From assembly GCA_013002025.1 (NCBI GenBank), contig JABDKW010000030.1, positions 1 through 54,117 on the forward strand: a DNA stretch of 54,117 nt. Direction: 5' to 3'. The DNA is from Gammaproteobacteria bacterium. Its GTDB lineage: Bacteria; Pseudomonadota; Gammaproteobacteria; Arenicellales; Arenicellaceae. Below the pieces are notes generated by a model. The model searched no databases. It worked only from the letters and a program-made list of their open reading frames with translations, and had not been told where the DNA came from. Positions 17,944 through 26,549 of the stretch are shown piece after piece (the stretch's first letter is position 1; every line of letters starts with the position of its first letter). A program made the translations under genes and the position numbers.

Positions 17944-18912
17944 TTATTGTTTGTAAGTTCCGGGGTCCGGCAGCATCGACCCTACTGCCGAGCTCAAATC
18001 TTTACCGGCAATGGATTTGACCAATGCCCTGGCGGCCGCCTCCGTCGGGTTCGCGACGAACGCGGCGCTGCCGTCTACCTTAGCCAGAGCCGCGCTGGCA
18101 CTTTGCTTACGTTGCTGCATTGCCGCTGCGTACTCTGCGTTCGGTGATTTGGCCAGTGAATTGTGTGCCGCCAGCAACTGCGCAATCTGGCCTTCTACAT
18201 AAAGGTTTGCCAGTTCGGCGGGCGTCATTTTCGCGTTAACACTGGTGTCGGGCGCATAAAAGCGGTGCCGCACAGCGCCTTGGCTGTAACGCACCAACTC
18301 AAATTTCGGGTTAATCGGGTGGCCGGCGCTCAGCATGGCGTTAATTTTGTCGCCGGAAATTTCCGGCCGTGCCATGGCATGGCAGCCGTTGCAGTTCTGC
18401 GCAATATCAAACTTCATGTGCGGTCGAATCATGCCCATGGACTCGGCCTTTGCCATACGAGCGTCATAATCAACGTCCTGATCGCTGTGTATATCGACAA
18501 ATTCAGACCCAGCACCATGGCAGCTCTCGCAGGCCGGGCCACTATCGGCATAGGGCTCTTCCCCTGCGTCGTCCTGAATCATATTAAAGTGACAGATTGT
18601 GCAGGTACTGCTCTCAGTCATGTCGTCGTCACCGACGGCCTCCAATATTTTATCTACTTTTGCTGTCAACTCGTCTGACGGGTCATCAAATTTTTCAAAA
18701 GAAGCCTGATGTGGGCTGTTTTGCCACACTTCCAGTTCCGCTTGATGACACTCTCCGCCGCACGTATCGGCGCCTAGCCGATAGGACTCAGCCAGTGACG
18801 GAGCGTTGATGGAAATTAAAATCAGCCCAGCTAATAGACCACTTAGTTGCTTAAAATAGGAGCGGCAATGTGTGCTGGAGAATCGATTGACGGATATTTT
18901 CTTGTTTTTCAT
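17944..18912 (-). CDS. Periplasmic tetraheme c-type cytochrome, c554-like, first gene of the cluster
   Basis: A 322-residue exported protein (signal LSGLLAGLILISINAPSLAE). Heme motifs are CGGECH (a CX3CH spacing), CTICH, CESCH and CNGCH. The first block, ADTCGGECHQAELEVWQNSPHQASF, keeps the c554-family pattern around the heme except for one extra residue between the cysteines. The C-terminal third is heme-free, Ala-rich and helical. With the FNR-like site about 80 bases upstream, this gene probably starts the transcript that continues through the iron-sulfur, cytochrome b, decaheme, pentaheme and barrel genes. Confidence 0.88.
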   Translation of the reverse strand: MKNKKISVNRFSSTHCRSYFKQLSGLLAGLILISINAPSLAESYRLGADTCGGECHQAELEVWQNSPHQASFEKFDDPSDELTAKVDKILEAVGDDDMTESSTCTICHFNMIQDDAGEEPYADSGPACESCHGAGSEFVDIHSDQDVDYDARMAKAESMGMIRPHMKFDIAQNCNGCHAMARPEISGDKINAMLSAGHPINPKFELVRYSQGAVRHRFYAPDTSVNAKMTPAELANLYVEGQIAQLLAAHNSLAKSPNAEYAAAMQQRKQSASAALAKVDGSAAFVANPTEAAARALVKSIAGKDLSSAVGSMLPDPGTYKQ

Positions 18913-18985
18913 GGATCAACCCCGACGAATTAAGTAATCCAATTAAAGCACTTTTTATTATTAAAATCCTCTTTTAGTTGGACAA

Positions 18986-18999
18986 TTGATACATATCAC
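18986..18999. promoter_or_regulatory. FNR/Anr-like site upstream of the multiheme cluster
   Basis: TTGATACATATCAC matches the TTGAT-N4-ATCAA consensus at nine of ten informative positions. Its centre is about 80 bases before the start of the tetraheme gene, nearly the same spacing as the perfect site before ccoN. The intergenic region 18913-19120 otherwise holds no gene. Confidence 0.6.
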
Positions 19000-19120
19000 G
19001 TGTAAAGCAGTTTTCGTCGGTACTTCGCAGGGCAAAATAAGACGGTTAGTTAGGGTGTTGCGCGGGCCGACCGCCAAGACTAGCTAGCCAATCAATGGTG
19101 ACTAAATGCGGCTTAAAACC

Positions 19121-19876
19121 TTACTCGTCCAGCAGTAAGAATATGATGGGCGCAATAACCGGCGATTTGGCTTCAATGTTCTGCTCCAGAAACTCATCGA
19201 ACCAAGATTGAGCAATCACCTGATAGCCGGCTGTGGTGGGGTGTAGCCCATCAATTAGTAACGACATACCACCCGCGGCATTGAATAATGTAAAGATATC
19301 CACCAGTTTTGCGTTTTTAATGCTTGCAGCACTCTTGATTGCCGAATTGACGCTGGCGACGCTGCGACTGGCCCGCGGAGTGAGTGTTCCCACCACCGGT
19401 ATGAAACCCTGCGCCCGCGCACGATCGATCATGATCTGCGTATTAAAGCCAGTATCGCTGGCCGGGATTCCAAAGCCAAAATCGTTGGTACCATACAGAA
19501 TCAGGACGATTTTTTGTGTGCTGGGGTAGGTAGCTTTGGATGATGCAAGGTTGCCGCTGATTCGTTCAACACCGTTATTTTGTCCGCTTCCATCGGGGGC
19601 TCGACCCGTCGTGGTGCCGCCATGGCCCCAATTGGGCACCAGGCTGGGACGGCGCGATTCGTTTAAAATCTGGGTGAGAAGTTGAGACGGCAAGCCCGCA
19701 TTCAAGGCGCCGTTGCGAGCGAAGCTGCCGCTGCTGGACTCGTCATAGCCTGATTCCGAGGTAATGCTGTCGCCGAACACGACTACCAGTGCCCGATCTT
19801 CCTCCTGTGCCCAAGCGCACAGCGGCAAAAGCAGTACAAAAATTAGTGTCAAACGGTTGGTCATAACTTCGATCAA
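19121..19876 (-). CDS. Exported GDSL/SGNH-family esterase (TesA-like)
   Basis: A 251-residue protein with a signal peptide (LTLIFVLLLPLCAWA). SGNH blocks: block I VVFGDSITSESGY carries the nucleophile Ser, block II Gly lies near NWGHGGTTTG, block III Asn is in LYGTNDFGFG, and block V DGLHPTTAGY has the catalytic Asp and His. Proteins of this type hydrolyse acyl esters in the periplasm. The protein may instead begin at the Met four codons in (19864), which gives a more usual signal peptide. It is followed on the same strand only by the multiheme cluster, from which it is separated by the FNR-like region. Confidence 0.88.
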   Translation of the reverse strand: MIEVMTNRLTLIFVLLLPLCAWAQEEDRALVVVFGDSITSESGYDESSSGSFARNGALNAGLPSQLLTQILNESRRPSLVPNWGHGGTTTGRAPDGSGQNNGVERISGNLASSKATYPSTQKIVLILYGTNDFGFGIPASDTGFNTQIMIDRARAQGFIPVVGTLTPRASRSVASVNSAIKSAASIKNAKLVDIFTLFNAAGGMSLLIDGLHPTTAGYQVIAQSWFDEFLEQNIEAKSPVIAPIIFLLLDE

Positions 19877-19910
19877 AATCTATCAGGCTCAGGCCAGCGG
19901 CCAGTGCCGC

Positions 19911-20720
19911 CTAGGGCTGGGCTTTGCTGTATTGAGCGTGCGAATTTGCGGGATAGTGAATCAATATGCGCATGCCGGCCGGTAAACCTTCTGGGCTTGG
20001 CACATCACCCGCCTCGTGCATGACTTTCGTTTGCACCTGCGCGGGGTCCAAAGTCTCCACTAAAAACGTTTTGTTTTCAAGCGTGTAAGCGCCACTTTCG
20101 AGATCAAATGTGTTCCACTCAACGGCCACGTTGCCGGCTTCGTCCAGACTTGCCCTCGGTTGGTTATCCGGCACCTTATTAGGCTCATTGACCCGCTGTG
20201 GCGGTGACCAGGCATTGTTTTGAAACACACTCACATATAAATCACTGGGGTCGACGGTAGCCGACGCCCAAAATAGCCACAATTGACCGCTGCCATCGCG
20301 AATCATTACAGCGCCCAGATTTTGCATGCCTCGATCGGTCAGCAAAATCGGCTTCTGCCAATTAATCGCAGCCTTGTTAACGTTGCCCAGCATGCTCTTC
20401 AATACAATCTTTTCCCCTCGCATTTCCGACCAGACCAATACCTTTTGTTGTTCTCCCGTACTACCTAGTATGGGTGACAGTAACGCATGGTCACTGCGAT
20501 ACACCACATTGCCGGGCGAGTGCCACTGTTCGCCGTCAAAATATTGGTAGATTAGCTTATGTTGCGCGCCATCGAATTCCGGCCACACGACCTCGGCGAC
20601 CGGTTCGGCGAATGCCGGTCCGGCGATTAAAATGGCGATGCACAACAGCAATGCCATCGGATGTATCCGATCGCTTCGCAGTTTGTGCCGCTGTAATAAC
20701 TTTGCCCGCATAGTTTTCAT
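19911..20720 (-). CDS. Exported protein of unknown function, BNR/sialidase-like repeats
   Basis: A 269-residue protein with a long basic N-terminus, then a signal peptide (MALLLCIAILIAGPAFAEP). The mature part has repeated strand-like units with W and DG turns (KLIYQYFDGEQWHSPGNVVY, GQLWLFWASATVDPSDLYVS, NNAWSPPQRVNEP, DNQPRASLDEAGNVAVEWNT), which resemble short beta-propeller blades of the BNR type. No catalytic residues are recognised. It lies 34 bases before the GDSL esterase gene on the same strand, so the two are probably co-transcribed. A start at the Met before the hydrophobic segment is also possible. Confidence 0.72.
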   Translation of the reverse strand: MKTMRAKLLQRHKLRSDRIHPMALLLCIAILIAGPAFAEPVAEVVWPEFDGAQHKLIYQYFDGEQWHSPGNVVYRSDHALLSPILGSTGEQQKVLVWSEMRGEKIVLKSMLGNVNKAAINWQKPILLTDRGMQNLGAVMIRDGSGQLWLFWASATVDPSDLYVSVFQNNAWSPPQRVNEPNKVPDNQPRASLDEAGNVAVEWNTFDLESGAYTLENKTFLVETLDPAQVQTKVMHEAGDVPSPEGLPAGMRILIHYPANSHAQYSKAQP

Positions 20721-20754
20721 CGGGCCGTATTTTAGCCTATTCGCAGGCGCGCCG

Positions 20755-23208
20755 TTAGGTGCGAATGCGTTGGCCTGTCGGATCCCAGGGGCTGGCCTCG
20801 ATCACGCGACACTTAAATAGTGCGCCAACCAGATGTGTTGTTAATTCAGTGCCCGGTGCGCTATAGGCGGGGTCAATTAGGGCCATGGCGAGTGACTTAT
20901 CGACACAGTAACCATATCCACCGGAGGTGGTCATGCCCACGCGACTGCCATCCGGGCCCCAGACCGGTTCATAACCGCCGGCCTCTGAGGTAGCGTCATC
21001 GACTTCCAGCGTTACTAAGACCTGCTTGAGTGCGCTGCGGCCTGCGGCCTTTTCCTCTGCAGCGGCTTGTTTGCCGACAAACTCAGCGTCTTTGTCCCAG
21101 GCAATCCATCGGTCCATGCCGGTTTCGCCCGGTGTGTAAGCCTGCATAAATTCTTTGTTCCAGATGCCGAAGCTTTTTTCCATGCGCAGGCTATTCAACG
21201 CGTAATAACCATATTCGCGCAGGCCGAGGTCGGCACCCGCTTCAATCAATCGCTCTCGCAACGGAGCGAGTTCCAGCGCGTGGCAATTAATTTCATACCC
21301 CAACTCACCCGCCACCGACAGGCGCCCGACCCGTGCTCGAATCAAACCGACATCCATTTCGCGACAGGCCATAAATTTAAAGTTTTCTTGACTCACGTCT
21401 TCATGGGTAAGTTTTTCCAGCACTTTGCGCGCATTGGGGCCGGAAATGGCGTAGCCGCCAATGTTGTCGCTGATGTCCTCAATCTGCACCTCGCCCTCGA
21501 CCGACAATGCACGGGTACCGCCGGGTAAGTGATCGTGAAACCAGCGTAAATGCCACTCACGTAAATAATAGCTGCCCATAATCCAATAGCTGCCATCGCC
21601 CCAGTTAAAGCAGGTCAGGTCACCCTTCAGGCGACCATCGTGGCCCAGCATCACCGCCAGCCGTGCACGGTGTTCGGTTGGCAGCTTGGTGGCAAACAAC
21701 TGATCTAGCCAGGCGGTTGCGCCGGCCCCGGTGACTCGATAGCGGCTGAAGCCAGTGATGTCCAGCATGCCGACTTGATTGCGCGTTGCGAGGTGTTCTG
21801 CGCGCACTAACTCGAAGGCATTAGAGCGGTGTAGCGTGGTGTTCTCACTATAGCCCGGCTGGCCAAACACGAGCGGCACTTCCAGCCCCCAGCTATTCCC
21901 AAAAATTGCGCCCGCGTCTTTCTGTGCCTGCCACACACCACTCCGTTTCAGGTCACGACCAGCTGGTAGCTGCTCATTTGGATAGCTCATCACGAAGCGG
22001 CGGCTGTAGAACTGGCCGGTGGTTTGCTTTATGTACTCGCGGTTAGAGGTGTACTTGCCGTAACGAGCGATGTCCATCGACCAGGCGTCGGCCTCGGTCT
22101 CGCCATAAATCATCCACTCAGCCAGAGTTTTACCCACGCCGCCACCTTGCAGAAAGCCCGCCATCACGCCACAGGCAAGCCAATAGTTCGGCAGGCCACG
22201 TACCGGCCCCACCAAGGGGTTGCCGTCAGGTGAAAACGTAAACGCGCCATTTACCCAGTTTTTAATTCCCACGTTATTGAGATCCGGGTAGCGATCAAAA
22301 GTCAGGGCGAGTTCGTTCTCAATGCGGTCAAAATCTTGTTCAAACAATTCCATGCCGTAGTTCCAGGGCGCGCCATCCATGGCCCAATGCTGATTTTCCA
22401 CCTCATAAATACCGACCAGAATGCCCTGATCCCATTGGCGCATATAGGTAAAGCCTTCCAGATCCACCGTCATTGGCACTTCAAAATCCAATTCCGCGAC
22501 GGCGGGTATGGTTTCTGTGACCAGATAATGATGTTTCAATGGTGAAACGGGTAAATCCAGCCCGGCCATACGCCCGACCTGTTTGGCCCACAGGCCACCC
22601 GCGTTCACCACATGCTCGGCATGCACCACGCCTTTTTCGGTAACCACATCCCAACTGCCGTCGGCGCGCTGTGAGAGGCTTTCCACTTTGGTGTTTTCAA
22701 TTACCTCGGCGCCGCGCTGTTTGGCGGCTTTGGCGTAGGCCCAAACGGTGCCGGTGGTATCCACATAGCCCTCGCGGTCAGCCCACAGCCCGCCGTAAAC
22801 ACCATCCACGTTCATGATGGGGCATTTGTCTTTCACCTCCTGCGGCGTCATCAGATGCACATCTTCTATGCCAATGGTCTGGTAGGTGCGCAATGAGCCC
22901 TGCAACCACTCCCATCGCTCAGGGGTGCTGGCGATGGTAATGCCGCCCGTCATATGCAGGCCGATGTCCTGGCCACTCTCTTCCTGAATCTCTGATAATA
23001 GATCCAGCGTATACCCCTGCAATGCCGCCATATTGGGGTCGGCGTTTAACGCATGCACACCGCCCGCCGCGTGCCAGCTCGAACCGGCCGTCAATATTGA
23101 GCGTTCGATAATCGCACAATCGGTCCAGCCGAATTTGGCAAGGTGATACAGCACCGATGCACCAACCACGCCGCCGCCAACGATCACGACCTGATATTTA
23201 TCTTTCAT
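20755..23208 (-). CDS. Dimethylglycine/sarcosine dehydrogenase-like flavoenzyme with GcvT domain
   Basis: About 817 residues from the ATG at 23208, which places the Rossmann motif normally (MKDKYQVVIVGGGVVGASV); an in-frame ATG 11 codons upstream is possible. The N-terminal half is a DAO-type oxidase fold with covalent-FAD-type sequence SSWHAAGGVH. The C-terminal half is a glycine-cleavage-T-like tetrahydrofolate domain with LAVMLGHDGRLKGDLTCF and NSLRMEKSFGIWNKEF. Family members oxidatively demethylate N-methylated glycines, with folate accepting the one-carbon unit and electrons passing to ETF. The exact substrate is not readable. The hydroxyproline-betaine-like genes downstream at 25-27 kb make a betaine-type substrate plausible. 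Confidence 0.88.
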   Translation of the reverse strand: MKDKYQVVIVGGGVVGASVLYHLAKFGWTDCAIIERSILTAGSSWHAAGGVHALNADPNMAALQGYTLDLLSEIQEESGQDIGLHMTGGITIASTPERWEWLQGSLRTYQTIGIEDVHLMTPQEVKDKCPIMNVDGVYGGLWADREGYVDTTGTVWAYAKAAKQRGAEVIENTKVESLSQRADGSWDVVTEKGVVHAEHVVNAGGLWAKQVGRMAGLDLPVSPLKHHYLVTETIPAVAELDFEVPMTVDLEGFTYMRQWDQGILVGIYEVENQHWAMDGAPWNYGMELFEQDFDRIENELALTFDRYPDLNNVGIKNWVNGAFTFSPDGNPLVGPVRGLPNYWLACGVMAGFLQGGGVGKTLAEWMIYGETEADAWSMDIARYGKYTSNREYIKQTTGQFYSRRFVMSYPNEQLPAGRDLKRSGVWQAQKDAGAIFGNSWGLEVPLVFGQPGYSENTTLHRSNAFELVRAEHLATRNQVGMLDITGFSRYRVTGAGATAWLDQLFATKLPTEHRARLAVMLGHDGRLKGDLTCFNWGDGSYWIMGSYYLREWHLRWFHDHLPGGTRALSVEGEVQIEDISDNIGGYAISGPNARKVLEKLTHEDVSQENFKFMACREMDVGLIRARVGRLSVAGELGYEINCHALELAPLRERLIEAGADLGLREYGYYALNSLRMEKSFGIWNKEFMQAYTPGETGMDRWIAWDKDAEFVGKQAAAEEKAAGRSALKQVLVTLEVDDATSEAGGYEPVWGPDGSRVGMTTSGGYGYCVDKSLAMALIDPAYSAPGTELTTHLVGALFKCRVIEASPWDPTGQRIRT

Positions 23209-23354
23209 TTTGTTTTCCGTCAGTGAGGGATTGAGTATCACGCTGCATTAAGATTATCCCCAGCGATTAGCCGCTTAACAAACGAATAATCCTTTATAGA
23301 AGAATCAAATTAATTGCACCAAATGTGGTGGTCAACAAAACAGCCGACTGAAAT

Positions 23355-25355
23355 TCAGTTCGGTGTTGTTTGAGACTTGGTATCAGCCGCATCGCCAAGT
23401 AGATTTTGATACCAGACTTGTTGGACCAACTGCTTGCCAATATACCGGGCGCCGGCTTGAGTGAGGTGAACTCCATCAAAGATCATTAGATCGCCATTAT
23501 CCGTAACCCTCTGACAGCCACTGTTGTCACAAAAATTGGGCAGCAGGCTGATGAGTTCAAAACCATCCTGGTCGCTGGCGCTGCGCAATAGAGTATTAAT
23601 GTGTTCCGTGTTCGGGTGTAGGGGTGTTCTGATATTTTTGATATTGGGGTCGTACGCGTGTTGTGCGAGAAACGACATACCGTCTGAGATCTGGCTCTTT
23701 TGCAACAGCATAAGCACCCTAGGTACACCAAGCGACTGAATATAAGCGGCGCTGCCGCGCACCGGTTTTAGGAAGTTTTCATCCAGGAAAAAGGTGGCAA
23801 TAATGACGGCGTCTGCTGTCGCAATTAGGTCTCTCTGCGCCATAATTTTCTGATGCTCCTGATAGCAGATGTCCTGTTTGCCTCCGAAGTACAGAAAATA
23901 TTTATGGTAGGGCAACCCAAGGATGGCTTTGCAGTTGTCTCCCACTTTCAGGGCAACGAGATCGAGTGGCTCAACAGCATCACCCTCCACTAAGGCGTTA
24001 ATTAAATCCGCAGCCATACTGTCGCCAATGATGACAACTTTAGGTTTGCCATTGTTCTCAAATTCCTTTTCATAGGCGGTGATGTGCTCCCAGAAAAAAT
24101 CGGCGTAGTCCTCTCGAGAATACGCTAGCTGTTGAACTAGATTTGGCGGGTAGCGCCACAGCCAGCCCTTGCTAGTCACCGCGTTTAGCGCGATAGACAC
24201 TAGCAGTATGGCCATTAGCCCGGAGATCAGCAGAAAAGGGCGATTTGAGAAGCTAGCTTTGCTTGCAGGTGGGCCGGCTGGTCGCCGAAATGGTTGTTCT
24301 ATAAACCGATACATCAGCACCGCGAGAACCATCGATCCGACGACTAGTACGGTCATTGCCGGCCACTCGACTTGTTCCTTATCTGGGTACTTATAGAACA
24401 CGATTAGCGGCCAGTGAATCAGATATAAAGAATAGCTGATTAAACCTATACCGGCCATAAAGCGATTGCTGACCAACTGTGCAAGAGCATGATTTGGCCC
24501 AGCCGCAATCATCAACGCAGCTCCGACACAGGGTACCAAGCCTGCGAACGAGGGGAACTCCATCTTTCCGTTAAAGAAAATAAGCGAATAAATGATCAGA
24601 CCAAGTCCCAAAATAAAAACACCTGATTGTTGGGCATGGTTGAATTTACCACGGTCGGCGTCCGGTGTTTTCACGAACACCAATATCGCGCCTGCAGCAA
24701 ATTCGAAGACCCGAAACGGCAGCAGATAAAAAGCGGTGGCATGAATATCAAGAGTCGATTGGTTATCCTCAACAGCGAACCAGGATCTCACTAGTAGTTG
24801 ATTTTCAAATAGCAAGTGATTTGCCAGCAAGCTTAGCAAGGCCGTGATACAAATTGTCGTGATCAGAACGGAACGACGAAAGAATCTGATTAATAGAAAC
24901 AGGGTCAACGGCCAAATAAGGTAGAACTGCTCTTCGACACTCAGCGACCAGGTGTGGAGCAGGGGTTTGAACTCGCTGCCCGCATCAAAGTAGCCCACAC
25001 TGTCCCAAAAGAAAAAATTACTGACACTGAGAACCGCATATATCAGCGAGTAGCCGAAGTCCGTCAAATGCTGTGGTGATAACCAAACGCCAGACAGAAT
25101 TAAACAGAATACGAAGGTGGCACACATGGCCGGGAACAGGCGCCGCACGCGTCTTATATAGAACCGCTTGAAGCTAAAATCGCCATTGGCGGTGATTTCA
25201 GTAGCGATTAACTTGGTGATTAGGTATCCGCTAATCACGAAAAAGACATCGACCCCAACAAACCCCCCCGGTAACAGAGAGTTATCCAGGTGATAAAATA
25301 GTACGCTCAGGACAGCGATCGCGCGCAATCCATCGATATCAGGTCGGTAATTCAT
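23355..25355 (-). CDS. Acyltransferase-3 family membrane protein with C-terminal SGNH domain
   Basis: A 666-residue protein. It begins MNYRPDIDGLRAIAVLSVLF and YHLDNSLLPGGFVGVDVFFV, the hallmark of OafA/YrhL-type O-acyltransferases, with about ten membrane helices through residue 380 (for example HTWSLSVEEQFYLIWPL, the second conserved block). The C-terminal extracytoplasmic domain is SGNH-like: VVIIGDSMAADLINAL has the Ser and DGVHLTQAGARYIGKQL the Asp/His pair. Such fusions transfer acetyl groups across the membrane onto surface polysaccharide. The sugar modified is unknown. It is not part of an obvious O-antigen cluster here. Confidence 0.92.
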   Translation of the reverse strand: MNYRPDIDGLRAIAVLSVLFYHLDNSLLPGGFVGVDVFFVISGYLITKLIATEITANGDFSFKRFYIRRVRRLFPAMCATFVFCLILSGVWLSPQHLTDFGYSLIYAVLSVSNFFFWDSVGYFDAGSEFKPLLHTWSLSVEEQFYLIWPLTLFLLIRFFRRSVLITTICITALLSLLANHLLFENQLLVRSWFAVEDNQSTLDIHATAFYLLPFRVFEFAAGAILVFVKTPDADRGKFNHAQQSGVFILGLGLIIYSLIFFNGKMEFPSFAGLVPCVGAALMIAAGPNHALAQLVSNRFMAGIGLISYSLYLIHWPLIVFYKYPDKEQVEWPAMTVLVVGSMVLAVLMYRFIEQPFRRPAGPPASKASFSNRPFLLISGLMAILLVSIALNAVTSKGWLWRYPPNLVQQLAYSREDYADFFWEHITAYEKEFENNGKPKVVIIGDSMAADLINALVEGDAVEPLDLVALKVGDNCKAILGLPYHKYFLYFGGKQDICYQEHQKIMAQRDLIATADAVIIATFFLDENFLKPVRGSAAYIQSLGVPRVLMLLQKSQISDGMSFLAQHAYDPNIKNIRTPLHPNTEHINTLLRSASDQDGFELISLLPNFCDNSGCQRVTDNGDLMIFDGVHLTQAGARYIGKQLVQQVWYQNLLGDAADTKSQTTPN

Positions 25356-25435
25356 GCGGGGAAGTAGGTCGAGTACTCAGCGACAATCATTTCTGTTGGT
25401 GTACTTGCAGGGCGCGATATTATGAATGTGATTGA

Positions 25436-26542
25436 CTAGGAATACGAGCCTACCAACGCTCCAATTAGATTGTCGTCTGGGTTAATGCCCAGCCCAATGC
25501 CAGTGGGCAATAGATACTCCGCACCCGCCAGTGACACGGGGTTTACAGGGTCGTAATGCTCATCTATATAATCGCTGGCCGTCCACACACCTTCCAGCAA
25601 TTGCGGCTTTACCGTGGCCGCAATGTGCAGGCAGGCAGCCGCGATGATGTCGCCACCCCAACTGTCATCACAGGTGTGCGGCATATTGCGCGCCTCGCAA
25701 ATATCCCGCACGCTGGCCATCGCTTGAAGACCACCCAGGCGCGTCAGCTTGAAGCCGAAGCCATCACACAGATCCAGCTCGATGGCGTGCAAAACATCCG
25801 CGACGCAGGTAGCACTTTCATCCAGAAATATCGGGTGACTGACCTGTTTTCTCAGCGACGCAGTTTCTTGCATCGTCTGGCAGGGTTGTTCCAATACAAC
25901 GGGGATGCCCTGACATGCGAGACTGAGCTGCCGCGCGGAATCCACGCTCAAGCCACGGTTGGCGTCCATGACCAGTTTTACCTTGCCATCCGTCGCACGC
26001 CAAACCTGGTGCAGCATCTCGATATCTACCACGATCTCCCGGCCGCCGCATTTGAGTTGGATGCGCCCAAATCCTTGCTGCATTTTATCCGCTGCAATTC
26101 GCGCTGTTTCATCTGGCGTGCCGATATTAATGGCGCAGTAACCCGGCAGCCGATCACGCGCTGGCCCGCCCAATAAATCACAGACTCGTACGCCATGATG
26201 GCGGGCTAGCAAATCCACACAGGCGACTTCCAGCGCAGCCTTGGCGTAAAGATGCCCGGCCAGTAATTCATGCATGCGACGCATTAAGGGCAAGGGGGAT
26301 AATGCCGATTCACCAATCAGGGCTGGGGCTAGCTCCGCGATGGCTGCTCGCGCGCCTAACGCATGAGCCGGCTGATAGGCAGCGCCCAGCGGCGCGACCT
26401 CACCCCATCCAATGACTCCCGAGTCGCTGACAACCTTAACAATGGTGGTGTCGATCGACTCCAGTGTGATACTCGACATAACATAGGGGCCGCCAACAAT
26501 CGGCAACGCCTTTTGATACACATGAATCTCGCTGATGCGCAT
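25436..26542 (-). CDS. Enolase-superfamily epimerase, 4-hydroxyproline betaine 2-epimerase (HpbD)-like
   Basis: A 368-residue protein of the mandelate-racemase/muconate-lactonising group. Catalytic positions can be placed: Lys164 (IQLKCGG), metal ligands Asp193 (LVMDANRG), Glu218 (VVLEQPC) and Asp241 (IFLDESA), and Lys265 (GFKLTRLGG). The two lysines flanking the barrel fit 1,1-proton transfer. As I remember the HpbD family, the blocks SHALGARAALAE-like (here PAHALGARAAIAE), FGxKLTRxGGLQ and CDDxWGGDIIAAA are strongly shared. The substrate may be a proline or hydroxyproline betaine, or a close relative such as a hydroxyproline. It lies eight bases after the ornithine-cyclodeaminase-family gene. 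Confidence 0.82.
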   Translation of the reverse strand: MRISEIHVYQKALPIVGGPYVMSSITLESIDTTIVKVVSDSGVIGWGEVAPLGAAYQPAHALGARAAIAELAPALIGESALSPLPLMRRMHELLAGHLYAKAALEVACVDLLARHHGVRVCDLLGGPARDRLPGYCAINIGTPDETARIAADKMQQGFGRIQLKCGGREIVVDIEMLHQVWRATDGKVKLVMDANRGLSVDSARQLSLACQGIPVVLEQPCQTMQETASLRKQVSHPIFLDESATCVADVLHAIELDLCDGFGFKLTRLGGLQAMASVRDICEARNMPHTCDDSWGGDIIAAACLHIAATVKPQLLEGVWTASDYIDEHYDPVNPVSLAGAEYLLPTGIGLGINPDDNLIGALVGSYS

Positions 26543-26549
26543 TGGTTAG

